64,000 nt of DNA from Lacticaseibacillus chiayiensis. GTDB lineage: Bacteria > Bacillota > Bacilli > Lactobacillales > Lactobacillaceae. The translations under genes were made by a program, and so were the position numbers. The notes under the pieces were generated by a model. It worked only from the letters and a program-made list of their open reading frames with translations, was not told where the DNA came from and made no database searches. Positions 40,753-49,779 of this stretch are shown one piece after another (position 1 is the first letter of the stretch; each line of letters starts with the position of its first letter). The stretch covers positions 1-64,000 of the forward strand of contig NZ_MSSM01000031.1 in NCBI RefSeq assembly GCF_004123795.1. The letters run 5' to 3'.

Positions 40753-40849
40753 TTTATATCCTTTGACGCGGACTGTCAACTGTCCCTTTAAAAAAAATTC
40801 ATGTTATGCTGCTTAGTAGCAACAACTTCGTCCGAAAGGAAGTCATCTC

Positions 40850-41515
40850 ATGGCAAACACCTCTCATAATCAGCAGAGTGCATCAAAAGCGTCTACCACC
40901 CAGCACCGCCGGCGGGGAAAAGAACTGGAAGCTGATATTCTTGCCTCAACCCTTAATTTAATCGAACAAACAAAATATGAGGAAATCACAATGGATATGA
41001 TCGCTAAGCGCGCCCATACAAACAAAAGCGTTCTTTACCGGCGTTGGGACTCGAAGGCCGATATTGTGCTGGCCGCTTTGCGCACCCAAACTACTGACCT
41101 AGCCATGAAAATGAGACAAACTCCGAATACCGGCTCTCTGGAAGGCGATCTACGAACCTTGTTCGATTGGATTTGCACGCTACTAACTAGCATGCACTAC
41201 GCCAATATCATCGGGCTCATGCGTGAACGGTTGGGTGGAATCTCGATGCGTGATTATTTCGATAAATTTGCGCGTAAGAACTTTCTCAGTCAAATGGTGC
41301 GGACATTTTTCGAACATGCCTCTGAGCGAGGTGAAGTCGATCTCACGCACTTTGACGAGGTCCTTTACGACCTCCCGGCATTGGTCCTAATGGATGCCTT
41401 CTATGCAACGGACGATACAACGATAGATCGTCCGCGCCTCGACCACATTCTATCTGACATCTTGATGCCAGTGTATCGGCCATTTTTAAAGGCTGAGGAT
41501 AGAGAAGCTAGATAA
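40850..41515 (+). CDS. TetR-family transcriptional regulator
   Basis: 221 residues. After a Ser/Gln/His-rich N-terminal tail, residues 20-70 form the TetR helix-turn-helix (TMDMIAKRAHTNKSVLYRRWDSK). The C-terminal ligand-binding part is of the TetR_C type seen in drug-pump repressors. GGAAG precedes the start. It most likely represses the divergent efflux gene until an inducer binds. Confidence 0.88.
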   Translation: MANTSHNQQSASKASTTQHRRRGKELEADILASTLNLIEQTKYEEITMDMIAKRAHTNKSVLYRRWDSKADIVLAALRTQTTDLAMKMRQTPNTGSLEGDLRTLFDWICTLLTSMHYANIIGLMRERLGGISMRDYFDKFARKNFLSQMVRTFFEHASERGEVDLTHFDEVLYDLPALVLMDAFYATDDTTIDRPRLDHILSDILMPVYRPFLKAEDREAR

Positions 41516-41779
41516 ATACATTTAATTTGATGCCACACAAAAGCAAAATTGTCTGCAAGTAACTCTTCTTTTAGTCCATTTAATTAGTGGCTGCTGAACT
41601 AGCTGGCCATCTTTGACTCGGATCCCATCATTTAGTACGAAATAAAGATGATTTGGCGACCATAACGAATACCGATTAAAATTGGTACACCAAGAAGATC
41701 CAGTAGTAGATCAAGATTGGCATCACTAAAGCAAAATCGATGGTAACGGCAATGCATTCAGTGCGTTTTACCTTCACCA

Positions 41780-42350
41780 AACTAAGCCCGTGGTGGCGCG
41801 ACTTTCAACTGTTTTCGCATATCATCAATCATGGCTTCAAGATTGAGCTGGCTTTGATTGAGCAGATGAGTGTCTTGCGGAAGCTTAATGTTAACTGGAA
41901 CCGCGGTTGCATCAATGATTAACAAGCTGACATCAACACCATGGGCCACCAACCGTTCGCGGATATGATCGGTGGTAATTTGCCGAAACAGTTCCGAAAT
42001 CGGTGCGATTCGCTTGCGGAACTTGGTTAACGTCGATGGCTCAAACGGCAGCTTAGCTTGATAGGTATCAACCCCGACAAAGTGCTAGAGCGCTGGCGTA
42101 CCGCTAATCATTTCAACCAGTTGGACATCTGACCAGCCGCACTTTTGTTTGATCAGCTGTGTGCCGTATAAAAAGCTTGGCAGCGCGGCCCAACTTGGAA
42201 ACGAAGAATGACTGGTACACCGCTTCTATTTCTGTCTATGGAATTGTTGCCACTAAGCTAACCCAGCGATCGTCGGGGTTGAGAGGCCTCCCTAGTGCCT
42301 CTCCTAGCGATGCAAATAAACGTTGAACGGTCTTTTTTGCGATAAACCAT
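41780..42350 (-). pseudogene. Remnant of an IS1182/IS5-type DDE transposase
   Basis: Minus-strand translation yields transposase blocks in several frames with stops: KTVQRLFASLGEALGRP near 42330, KLPFEPSTLTKFRKRIAPI near 42030, and LLIIDATAVPVNIKLPQ near 41910. An in-frame TAG falls near 42090 and a frame change near 42200. The C-terminal half is missing. I see no intact gene between 41516 and 42561; the part nearest 41516-41780 contains only short unsupported frames and may be more of the same element. Confidence 0.75.
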
Positions 42351-42414
42351 GTGACCTCTCCTGTCGTTATTGGCTAAACTGCATCATCTATATAACCTTA
42401 TTCGCTTATTTTGA

Positions 42415-42458
42415 GCGCAAAAAAGCCTGCCCAGCACTCAATCAGGGCTGGCAGGCTT
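42415..42458 (-). terminator. Terminator downstream of yacP
   Basis: AAGCCTGCC-AGC pairs with GCTGGGCAGGCTT with one bulged base, followed on the minus strand by TTTTTTG. It ends the cysS-mrnC-rlmB-yacP unit. Confidence 0.75.
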
Positions 42459-42561
42459 GTTAGCAAAAGAGAAAACCTTTCGGACGTCAACCTAGACTGC
42501 CCTCAAATTTCCTCATGCTTTTATATAAATTGCTCACTCCAAAATAGATCTACAAAATAGA

Positions 42562-43101
42562 CTACTCCTTCGGCTTTGGCCGCCGCTCCAAATGTCGCCG
42601 CATTTTATCTAACAAAAATAACTGGTCATTATTCCATGGACTGTTGCGGCGGGCAAGATGCGAAGCATAGTTAGCCGTGTCGTGGTTGAATTCACGGTCG
42701 GAGCGCTGGACCTCTTTGAGAAAATCGCGTGAACTGAGGCGGAGCGCGCCGCGGGAGAACACAGTCCACTGTTCTGCCTGATCGCTGGTGACGACCACGA
42801 GCTGTACGAGCGGTGAGTTCATTTCCTGCGCTAAACGTTCAATGTAACTATCTGCCGTTTCGTCTTCCTTTGTGAAAATCACTTGTAGATCCCACTTGGC
42901 ATAGCTTTTGCCGATACCAGGCACATACATGGCATCGAAAACAACAATGATTTTGGCATTTTCGTGGCTGCGGTATTCTGCCAGGATATCTAAAAGCCGA
43001 TCGCGGGCAACATCGAAATGATCTTCCGCTTTTAACTTGGCTAATTCCGGCCAGTTGCCAATGACGTTATATCCGTCAATAATCATAATGTGTTCGCGCA
43101 T
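42562..43101 (-). CDS. rae1: NYN/PIN-like ribonuclease of the YacP (Rae1) family
   Basis: 179 residues beginning MREHIMIIDGYNVIGNW, with the NYN-domain acidic residues in IDGYN, VVFDAMY and EDETADSYIE. The Bacillus homologue Rae1 cleaves certain mRNAs in the ribosomal A site. The gene follows rlmB by two bases, in the conserved cysS-mrnC-rlmB-yacP order. In other Firmicutes sigH or rpmG-secE-nusG comes next; here that block is 23 kb away. Confidence 0.88.
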   Translation of the reverse strand: MREHIMIIDGYNVIGNWPELAKLKAEDHFDVARDRLLDILAEYRSHENAKIIVVFDAMYVPGIGKSYAKWDLQVIFTKEDETADSYIERLAQEMNSPLVQLVVVTSDQAEQWTVFSRGALRLSSRDFLKEVQRSDREFNHDTANYASHLARRNSPWNNDQLFLLDKMRRHLERRPKPKE

Positions 43102-43103
43102 GA

Positions 43104-43886
43104 TTATTTGCCCTCATGGCGGCTTGCAAAAGCTTGATACATCAAAATGCCGGCTGCGACACTGGCGTTGAGGCTCTGCACGTGACCGACCATGGGAATG
43201 GCGATCGTGGCGTCCATGAGTTTGGCGATGCCAGGCGAAATGCCTTTGCCTTCATTACCAATCACAAGTGCCGTGCTGCCTTTTGCATCCCATTGGCGAT
43301 AATCCTGCCCATCCATCGCCGTGCCGAAGACCCACATACCGCGGTCTTTTAGCTGTTTGATCGTTTGCGCCAAATTCGTGACCCGCGCCACCGGAACGTA
43401 TTCGATTGCCCCAGTGCTGACTTTGGCCACAGCGCTCGTGAGACCCACGGCGCGATGCTTGGGAATGATAATCCCATGCACGCCACTAGCATCAGCAGTT
43501 CGCAGAATCGAGCCAAGATTGTGCGGATCTTCTAAGTTGTCCAACAACAAGAAGAAAGGATCTTCGCCTTTATTTGCTGCATGTTGAAAAAGATCATCCA
43601 CACTTGCGTAGGCATAGGGCGTCATTGCCAGCAAAACGCCTTGGTGATTACCATGGTCACTCATCAGATCGAGTTTTTGCTTGGGGGCGGTGGCGACCAA
43701 AATTTTCTTTTTTTGCGCCATGCCGACTAAGTGTTGAATCGGCTCGCTTTTTAGATCGGTTTGAACAAAAAGTTTGTTAATGGTGGCGGCGGTGCCGGCT
43801 TTAAGTGCAGCTTCAACGGCATGGCGGCCGAAGACAAACTCATCTGGATCGTGTTCATTTGGTGCTGTTTGCGGCTGTTTTGCCAT
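43104..43886 (-). CDS. rlmB: 23S rRNA 2'-O-ribose methyltransferase RlmB (SpoU/TrmH family)
   Basis: 260 residues from the ATG at 43886. An N-terminal substrate-binding domain starts at [15 protein letters not shown]. The C-terminal SPOUT knot has the family motifs [30 protein letters not shown] and [12 protein letters not shown]. It methylates a guanosine in 23S rRNA using S-adenosylmethionine. It overlaps the end of mrnC and is followed at once by yacP. Confidence 0.93.
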   Translation of the reverse strand: MAKQPQTAPNEHDPDEFVFGRHAVEAALKAGTAATINKLFVQTDLKSEPIQHLVGMAQKKKILVATAPKQKLDLMSDHGNHQGVLLAMTPYAYASVDDLFQHAANKGEDPFFLLLDNLEDPHNLGSILRTADASGVHGIIIPKHRAVGLTSAVAKVSTGAIEYVPVARVTNLAQTIKQLKDRGMWVFGTAMDGQDYRQWDAKGSTALVIGNEGKGISPGIAKLMDATIAIPMVGHVQSLNASVAAGILMYQAFASRHEGK

Positions 43887-44286
43887 GGCCTGTCTTCCCT
43901 TCTTCAACGTACTGGATGCACCATGCCGCTAATTCGGCAACCCGCTTATCCTGCTTTTCAAGATGCAGGTAGCCAAACAAGGCTTCAAATCCGGTCGAAA
44001 TGCGATACGTGACCACGTCGGTATTCTTGGCATGCGTGTAGCTTTTGGCATTGCGGCCACGTTTGAAAACATCGACCTCCTCGTCATTGAGCAAGTGTTC
44101 ATCTTCCATCCCTGCGATCAACGCTGCCTGCGCTTTGGCGGAAACGAAATCTTTGGCGGCTCGCTGCAAGGAAGCCGGTCGCACCAAGCCGCGTTTAAGC
44201 AAGTGTTCGCGAACGTAAACTTCATAAACCGCATCGCCCATATAAGCTAATGCGATGCCGTTCAGTTGTTTTGGATCAAATGTCAT
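43855..44286 (-). CDS. mrnC: Mini-ribonuclease III
   Basis: 143 residues from the ATG at 44286, which overlaps the cysS stop (ATGA); a GTG at 44298 would add four residues. It contains the RNase III catalytic segment [18 protein letters not shown] but no double-stranded-RNA-binding domain, as expected of MrnC, which matures 23S rRNA ends. It overlaps rlmB by 32 bases. Confidence 0.93.
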   Translation of the reverse strand: MTFDPKQLNGIALAYMGDAVYEVYVREHLLKRGLVRPASLQRAAKDFVSAKAQAALIAGMEDEHLLNDEEVDVFKRGRNAKSYTHAKNTDVVTYRISTGFEALFGYLHLEKQDKRVAELAAWCIQYVEEGKTGHGKTAANSTK

Positions 44287-45689
44287 TTTCTGCGCCACCG
44301 TGTCCCTTGAGGAGTGTCTTCCAAAATAATGCCTTGTGCTGCGAGCTGATCCCGAATCTTGTCGCTCTTAGCAAAGTCCTTTGCCGCCCGAGCTGCATCG
44401 CGCGCCTTCACCAACGCATCAATATCAGCATCAAGATTGGTTTGATCGGCAAACACCACTCCAAAAATCTGCAGCCAAGCATCATAAAGATTTAACAGGT
44501 CGTCAAGGCTTTCGCGCTTCACCGTATCTTCATTGGCATATTCATTCAGCGACTTGGCAAGATCAAAAAGCACCGTTAACCCATTTTGTACGTTCACATC
44601 GTCATCCATGGCAGTGATAAAGCGATCTTTTAGGGTTTTCAGCTGTTCGGTAATCTTAGGGTCAACGCCGGCTGCTGCGTTTTCGCGGCGATAAACCAGA
44701 TTTTCGCGCGCAATTTTTAAACGATTGAGGCTGTTTTCAGCATTCTTGAGGTTGGCTTCGGAATAACGGATTGGCATCCGGTACTGGGTGCCTGCCATGA
44801 AGAATCGCAAAACTTGCGGGTCGACGGTTTTCAAAATGTCATGCACCGTGATGAAGTTGCCAAGCGATTTGCTCATTTTTTCATCATCTTCGCCAATGGT
44901 CACAAAGCCATTGTGCATCCAGTAACGGACAAACTGTTTGCCTGTTTTGGCTTCACTTTGGGCGATTTCATTTTCATGATGCGGAAATTCAAGGTCTTGG
45001 CCGCCACCATGGATGTCAAACGTATCGCCGAGAAGTTGGGTGCTCATGACGGAGCATTCAATGTGCCATCCCGGTCGACCTTTGCCCCAAGGAGAATCCC
45101 AACTGATCTCGCCGGGTTTCGCCGCTTTCCACAAGGCGAAATCGATTGGGTCTTCTTTTTTCGCAAGTTCTTCCTGCGTGATGTGCTGACTGGCGCCTTC
45201 TTCGAGTTCGTCGACATTTTGGTGGGATAATTCACCGTAATGCTTGAACTTGCGCGCTCGATAGTAGACATCCCCATCGACGGCGTAAGCATAGCCTTTT
45301 GCAATCAGATCCTGAACAAAGTCGATGATATCCGGGATCATCTGACTCGCGCGCGGATGAGCCGTGGCCGGTTCGATCCCCAGCGCCGTGGTGTCTTCCA
45401 TGAAGGCATCGATAAACCGCTGCGCCAGATCAAGCGGTGCCTCACCGGTTTCATGGGCGGCATTGATAATTTTATCGTCAACATCGGTGAAATTCGAGAC
45501 GTAGGTGACGTGATAACCGCGGTATTCAAAATAGCGGCGAATCGTATCAAACGCGATCGCACTGCGCGCATTACCGATGTGGATGTAATTATAGACAGTC
45601 GGGCCGCAGACATACATCCGAATCTCTCCAGGGTGCAGTGGCACAAACGGCTCCTTTTGCCGGGACATCGTATTGTATAACGTTAACAT
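44283..45689 (-). CDS. cysS: Cysteinyl-tRNA synthetase
   Basis: 468 residues, full length. The class I HIGH motif is YIHIGNAR, the KMSKS motif is [11 protein letters not shown], and zinc ligands are visible in YVCGPTVYN and the WHIECSVM segment. It charges tRNA-Cys. It heads the cysS-mrnC-rlmB-yacP unit. gltX, which often lies just upstream, is separated by a GlcD-like gene, an HTH gene and a block of palindromic repeats. No T-box leader was recognised. Confidence 0.96.
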   Translation of the reverse strand: MLTLYNTMSRQKEPFVPLHPGEIRMYVCGPTVYNYIHIGNARSAIAFDTIRRYFEYRGYHVTYVSNFTDVDDKIINAAHETGEAPLDLAQRFIDAFMEDTTALGIEPATAHPRASQMIPDIIDFVQDLIAKGYAYAVDGDVYYRARKFKHYGELSHQNVDELEEGASQHITQEELAKKEDPIDFALWKAAKPGEISWDSPWGKGRPGWHIECSVMSTQLLGDTFDIHGGGQDLEFPHHENEIAQSEAKTGKQFVRYWMHNGFVTIGEDDEKMSKSLGNFITVHDILKTVDPQVLRFFMAGTQYRMPIRYSEANLKNAENSLNRLKIARENLVYRRENAAAGVDPKITEQLKTLKDRFITAMDDDVNVQNGLTVLFDLAKSLNEYANEDTVKRESLDDLLNLYDAWLQIFGVVFADQTNLDADIDALVKARDAARAAKDFAKSDKIRDQLAAQGIILEDTPQGTRWRRK

Positions 45690-45755
45690 CGGCTCATTTC
45701 CTTCCTGTAGCGTCTTACCTGCATTCTACAGGAAAATGGGAGGATTATAAAGGAT

Positions 45756-45874
45756 AGAGCGTGAGCAGGCCCGGTTAGAAACCGGAGCATAAGTGGCCTC
45801 AGGCGTGATGGCCCGGGCTTGGCCATTGCGCCTGGGGTCCTTACACGTAGATTTCTGCGACTGCGAACGCGTTT
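45756..45874. repeat. Family A long palindromic repeat, copy A2
   Basis: Begins AGAGCGTGAGC and ends GCGAACGCGTTT, with the same nested stems as A1 at 7612 (central CCTCAGGCG with CGCCTGGGG, ATGGC with GCCAT). It lies directly upstream of cysS. GGAATCGGATTGCC follows, and nearly the same sequence follows copy A3. Confidence 0.85.
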
Positions 45875-45920
45875 TGGAATCGGATTGCCTTACAAACTTT
45901 ATCCCCGCAGGTCATTTAAG

Positions 45921-45964
45921 CTTGAGGCCCTTATGTGTAGGTTTCTGGGCCTGCGAACGCGTTT
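45921..45964. repeat. Half copy of family A (right arm only)
   Basis: GAGGCCCTTATGTGTAGG, then TTTCTGGGCCTGCGAACGCG, corresponds to the right arm of A2, without a matching left arm. It sits between copies A2 and A3. Confidence 0.6.
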
Positions 45965-45969
45965 AAGCC

Positions 45970-46093
45970 AGAGCGTGAGCAGGAGCGCTTAGAAATCGGA
46001 GTGTAAGTGGCCTTGAAGTCTAAATGGCTGGGCTTTGACCATTTAGACTTCAAGGTCCTTACACGTAGATTTCTGCGACTGCGAACGCGTTTC
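45970..46093. repeat. Family A long palindromic repeat, copy A3, with a different central stem
   Basis: The outer arms match A1 and A2 (AGAGCGTGAGC, GTGTAAG/CTTACAC, AGAAAT/ATTTCT, GCGAACGCGTTT). The central stem is different in sequence: CCTTGAAGTCTAAATGG pairs perfectly with CCATTTAGACTTCAAGG over 17 bp. The 570 bases between cysS and the HTH gene are otherwise non-coding. Confidence 0.85.
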
Positions 46094-46208
46094 GGAACCG
46101 GATTGCCCCCCAATCTTTACTACTTCAACTTCGCAAATACCCGGCTTTGGCCATCACGCCAAGATTTTTCCTCGCGACTCCTGGCTCAGTGTACTCGCTG
46201 CATAGAAC

Positions 46209-46242
46209 CAAAAAAGCCTCCTTACATACCAGCAAGGAAGCC
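46209..46242 (-). terminator. Terminator after the HTH gene
   Basis: On the minus strand GGCTTCCTT pairs with AAGGAGGCT (two wobble pairs), followed by TTTTTGG. It lies about 20 bases past the stop. Confidence 0.65.
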
Positions 46243-46260
46243 CAAAATTTCCACCCGTTG

Positions 46261-46521
46261 TTAACGCGTCACGATCGATAGACGAATTTCTTTTCCTAGT
46301 CCCTTAGCATACCGTGACAATGTCGTTAGCGACGGAACAGAATCCAACCGCTCAATCTTTGCAAGTTGCGGCTGCTTCATGCCAATTGTTTCTGCGAATT
46401 GCTTTTGTGAGATTCCGCGACGAATCCGTTCCGCTTCAAGTTCGGTTAGTGCATCGATGATGGTTAATGCTTCGTCAGGAATAGAATCAATTTTACCCTT
46501 AACTTCATCCCAAGTAGACAC
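46261..46521 (-). CDS. XRE-type HTH protein, HigA-like antitoxin without visible toxin
   Basis: 86 residues from a GTG at 46521, preceded by AAGGGGG. Helix-turn-helix at about residues 33-60 (GISQKQFAETIGMKQPQLAK), N-terminal helix and C-terminal KEIRLSIV strand as in HigA antitoxins. A HigB-type toxin would be expected immediately upstream, but only 46 bases separate this gene from the oxidase. It is therefore an orphan antitoxin or a stand-alone regulator. Confidence 0.78.
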   Translation of the reverse strand: MSTWDEVKGKIDSIPDEALTIIDALTELEAERIRRGISQKQFAETIGMKQPQLAKIERLDSVPSLTTLSRYAKGLGKEIRLSIVTR

Positions 46522-46567
46522 AGAATTGCCCCCTTCCTTTTACCCAATCATCGCAAGTTTTTAGCCT

Positions 46568-47962
46568 TTAATCAATCTTCCGCTTCGGGTTCAAAATATT
46601 CAGCGGATCAAACAAGTCTTTAATCTGATGCTGAATCTCGTCAACGTCAAAGCCCAGCTCCTCATTGTTCCATTGATTCTTGCTCATTCCCACAGCATGC
46701 TCGCCGGAAATGGTTCCGCCTAATGCCAACGCTTTGCGAAACAGCATGCGGATGGCTTTCAGCGCTTCTTTTGGCGGCTCTGGCTGATCAGCTGGCCAGA
46801 TAACCGTTGGGTGCACGTTGCCATCACCGGCATGACCGGCCGTGTAAATTTCAACATTCAAGTCTTTGGCAACCTCGGCAATATAGTCCATCATCTCAGG
46901 CAACTTAGATAACGGCACCGCCATATCTTCCATAATATGCTGGCCGTTTGCAAAGACTGCCGGCAACATATCCTGCCGCAACTTGATAATAGCAGCCGCT
47001 TCATTAGGATCGCTTGTCACCTTGATGTTCTTAGCATGATCGGCCGTCAAAATTTTTTCCGCTATTTTCAGACTCGTTTCGCCACCAGCGTCTAACCGGA
47101 AAATCAGCATGGCTTCGGCGCCTTCTGCATAGTGGGTGCCTTCATAACGATCCAACGCCGCTACCGTCAAGCCGTCCAATGCCTCAAGCGTCACTGGATA
47201 AATGCCTGACAGTCGTAAATCTTCAACACCTTTTGCCAAAGCCGTCATGTTGTCAAAATAAGCAACGCCAACCACGGGTGTCCCGATCGGAATCGGATTC
47301 AGCTTGACCGTAATTTCCGTAATGATGCCTAACGTTCCTTCCGACCCAACAAACAAATGAGTTAAATCGTAGCTAAAGGCATGTTTATAAGTGCGCCCGC
47401 CAAGCTTGATTTCGCGACCATCTGCGAGCACGACTTTCAGACCAAGCACATTGTCCGTTGTCGCGCCGTACTTGACCGTACTCATCCCACCGGCATTCGT
47501 CGCTGCGTTACCGCCAATACTGGAAATCGGCTTAGAACCCGGATCAGGTGCATAAAACAGGCCTTGCTTACGGGCTTCCTTATCCAAATCACCATTAATC
47601 ACGCCTGGCTCTACAACCGCCAACAAGTCGCCTTTACTGATTTCCTTAATCCGATTCATCCGCACCGTTGAAAGGATAATGCCGCCATTCAAACCATCTG
47701 CCCCGATGACGGTACTGGTATCCGCACCTTGAGGAACCACCGGAATGTGATATTGCCGCGCCACTCTCAAAACGCCCTGAATATCCGCAACATCGCCAAC
47801 TGCCACGTAGGCTAAAATTCTGCCGTTGATTTCCATTTGGGCATTGCCATTGGCGCTATGTTCCCGCGCCACCTGATCATCCGTATGAATCTCCGCATGC
47901 GGTGCAGCCGCCTGCAAAGCTTCAAGTATCTCCGCGTTGTCATAAGCCGTAAAAATTGCCAT
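46568..47962 (-). CDS. FAD-linked 2-hydroxyacid oxidase/dehydrogenase (GlcD family)
   Basis: 464 residues from the ATG at 47962, preceded by GGGGGTCTGG; the longer frame to 48115 has no ribosome binding site. The FAD-binding PCMH domain comes first (VPQGADTSTVIGADGLN, SIGGNAATNAGGMSTVKYG), followed by the FAD-oxidase C-terminal domain with TAGHAGDGNVHPT and GTISGEHAVG. It oxidises glycolate, D-lactate or a similar acid; the substrate cannot be told. No GlcE or GlcF partner is adjacent. It sits between gltX and cysS, which are usually close neighbours. Confidence 0.85.
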   Translation of the reverse strand: MAIFTAYDNAEILEALQAAAPHAEIHTDDQVAREHSANGNAQMEINGRILAYVAVGDVADIQGVLRVARQYHIPVVPQGADTSTVIGADGLNGGIILSTVRMNRIKEISKGDLLAVVEPGVINGDLDKEARKQGLFYAPDPGSKPISSIGGNAATNAGGMSTVKYGATTDNVLGLKVVLADGREIKLGGRTYKHAFSYDLTHLFVGSEGTLGIITEITVKLNPIPIGTPVVGVAYFDNMTALAKGVEDLRLSGIYPVTLEALDGLTVAALDRYEGTHYAEGAEAMLIFRLDAGGETSLKIAEKILTADHAKNIKVTSDPNEAAAIIKLRQDMLPAVFANGQHIMEDMAVPLSKLPEMMDYIAEVAKDLNVEIYTAGHAGDGNVHPTVIWPADQPEPPKEALKAIRMLFRKALALGGTISGEHAVGMSKNQWNNEELGFDVDEIQHQIKDLFDPLNILNPKRKID

Positions 47963-48098
47963 TGTCCAGACCCCCATTGTTTCAATGATCATCACGTGCA
48001 TCATAAAAATCCTTATCTTCATTATGAACCTATTTTCAAGAGACAGGGGTGATTTAGTCTGGAAAACGATCGCTGGCCGCGGGTAATGTATCGCGATA

Positions 48099-48128
48099 CA
48101 AAAAATCCGCGCCATTGCGCGGATTTTT
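48099..48128 (-). terminator. Terminator after gltX
   Basis: AAAATCCGCGC pairs with GCGCGGATTTT around a 4-base loop, with T-runs on both sides. It could work in both directions. Confidence 0.8.
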
Positions 48129-48137
48129 ACTACTATA

Positions 48138-49631
48138 TTAAAGTTGCGATGTCACCAAACTAACATTCTTCAACACCTGATCGCGACCCATGAGCTCAAT
48201 GGTCTCAGCGAGTTGCGGTCCATGCATCCGTAATGTTGCGGCAATGCGGATTGGCATGTAAAGCTTGCGACCCTTGACTTGGGTTTCCTGCTTGACCTCG
48301 TTAACAATGCGGCCAACAGAATACGCATCAAAGGTGTCTAGTGCCCGGATCTTCTTGGCAAATGCCTCGATGACGGGCTTAGCGTTGTCGTCAGCAAGCT
48401 CCTTGCGTTCGTCGTCCGTTAAGTCAGTTGCCTTGTCGAAGAAAATATCGGCAAGTTTGCTAATCTGTGCGGTATAACTCATCTGATCCGTGTACAGGCT
48501 AATCAGCTGACGGGCCCACTCAATGGTCTTCGGATCCGGATCGCTATGAATCAGGCCATCCTCAATCAGGTTTGCCAGCGACATGCTCATTAGCTCGTTC
48601 GGGTTCGTCTTTTGCTTCGCCTTAATGTACTGGTTGTTGACCCATTCCAGTTTCTTCTGATCAAAGCGTGCCGGACTCTTGGATAGGCGCTTCGGATCGA
48701 ACTGCTTGATGAATTCCTTTTTGGTGAAAATCTCATCTTCGCCAACCGGAGACCAGCCTAACAGTGTGATGAAGTTGAACATTGCTTCCGGCAGATAGCC
48801 TAACTCACGATATTGTTCAATGAACTGTAGGACGGTTTCATCACGTTTGGACAGCTTTTTGCCAGTTGCGCCGTTGATAATCAAGGTCATGTGACCAAAA
48901 ATCGGTGGCTCCCAGCCAAAAGCGTCATAAATTGCCAGTTGCTTGGGCGTGTTGGCGATGTGGTCATCACCACGCAGCACGTGGCTGATTTGCATGAGGT
49001 GGTCATCAACGACTACCGCAAAGTTGTACGTCGGCATGCCGTCACGCTTTTGAATGACAAAATCGCCGCCAAGCGTGTTGGCATCGATTGAAATCTTGCC
49101 TTTAACGATATCGTCCCATTCATAGGTCTTGTCAGTTGGAATGTGGAATCGGATGACCGGCTGTAACCCCTTGGCTTTTGCTGCGGCGATGGCATCAGCT
49201 TTTTCAGCATCGCTCATGCCTTCATATTCGTATTCATAATGTGGCATTTCGTGGCGGGCTTTTTGGGCTTCGCGATCGGCTTTCAGTTCCTCTTCGGTCC
49301 GATAAGATTCATAGGCAAAGCCTTTTTCAACAAGTTGCTTGATCAGCTTGTCATAAATATCTTTACGTTCAGACTGGCGGTAAGGGCCAAAGTCGCCACC
49401 CTTGTCAGGACCTTCATCCCAATCAATCCCGAGCCAATGGAGATTCTCCATCTGACTCTTTTCACCATCTGCAACGTTCCGCTTTGTATCCGTATCCTCA
49501 ATCCGCAGCACCAACGTTCCCTTGTTGTGCCGTGCGAACAAATAATTGAACAGTGCCGTCCGTGCATTGCCAATGTGCAAATGCCCGGTCGGACTTGGTG
49601 CATAACGCACCCGAATTGGTCGATCTGCCAA
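48138..49631 (-). CDS. gltX: Glutamyl-tRNA synthetase
   Basis: 497 residues if translation starts at the TTG at 49631 ([14 protein letters not shown]), which lies eight bases after GGAGG. The upstream ATG at 49646 overlaps that GGAGG and has no site of its own. The HIGH motif is GHLHIGNAR and the KMSKS-type motif is KLSKRD. It is a non-discriminating or standard GluRS of normal length. In Firmicutes it usually lies between yacL and cysE/cysS; that order is kept here but with inserted genes on both sides. Confidence 0.95.
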   Translation of the reverse strand: MADRPIRVRYAPSPTGHLHIGNARTALFNYLFARHNKGTLVLRIEDTDTKRNVADGEKSQMENLHWLGIDWDEGPDKGGDFGPYRQSERKDIYDKLIKQLVEKGFAYESYRTEEELKADREAQKARHEMPHYEYEYEGMSDAEKADAIAAAKAKGLQPVIRFHIPTDKTYEWDDIVKGKISIDANTLGGDFVIQKRDGMPTYNFAVVVDDHLMQISHVLRGDDHIANTPKQLAIYDAFGWEPPIFGHMTLIINGATGKKLSKRDETVLQFIEQYRELGYLPEAMFNFITLLGWSPVGEDEIFTKKEFIKQFDPKRLSKSPARFDQKKLEWVNNQYIKAKQKTNPNELMSMSLANLIEDGLIHSDPDPKTIEWARQLISLYTDQMSYTAQISKLADIFFDKATDLTDDERKELADDNAKPVIEAFAKKIRALDTFDAYSVGRIVNEVKQETQVKGRKLYMPIRIAATLRMHGPQLAETIELMGRDQVLKNVSLVTSQL

Positions 49632-49779
49632 TGTCTTAGCCTCCATTTTCTGTAAACATGCAATGTTAGTGTACCACAGAAGGGCAAACGATGGGCGGCA
49701 ACGCCTCAAGGTCATCAGGTTTTTCCTTTCTGCTTGAAAAATATCATCTTTTTAATGAAGCAATCTGTTTATTGAAACA

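Noticed and set aside
45690-45755. T-box leader before cysS
   Set aside because: The gap before the repeats is too short and lacks a T-box-like conserved sequence.
46007-46264. 85-residue plus-strand frame across the repeats
   Set aside because: It is created by the family A palindrome; no start signal, and composition follows the repeat.
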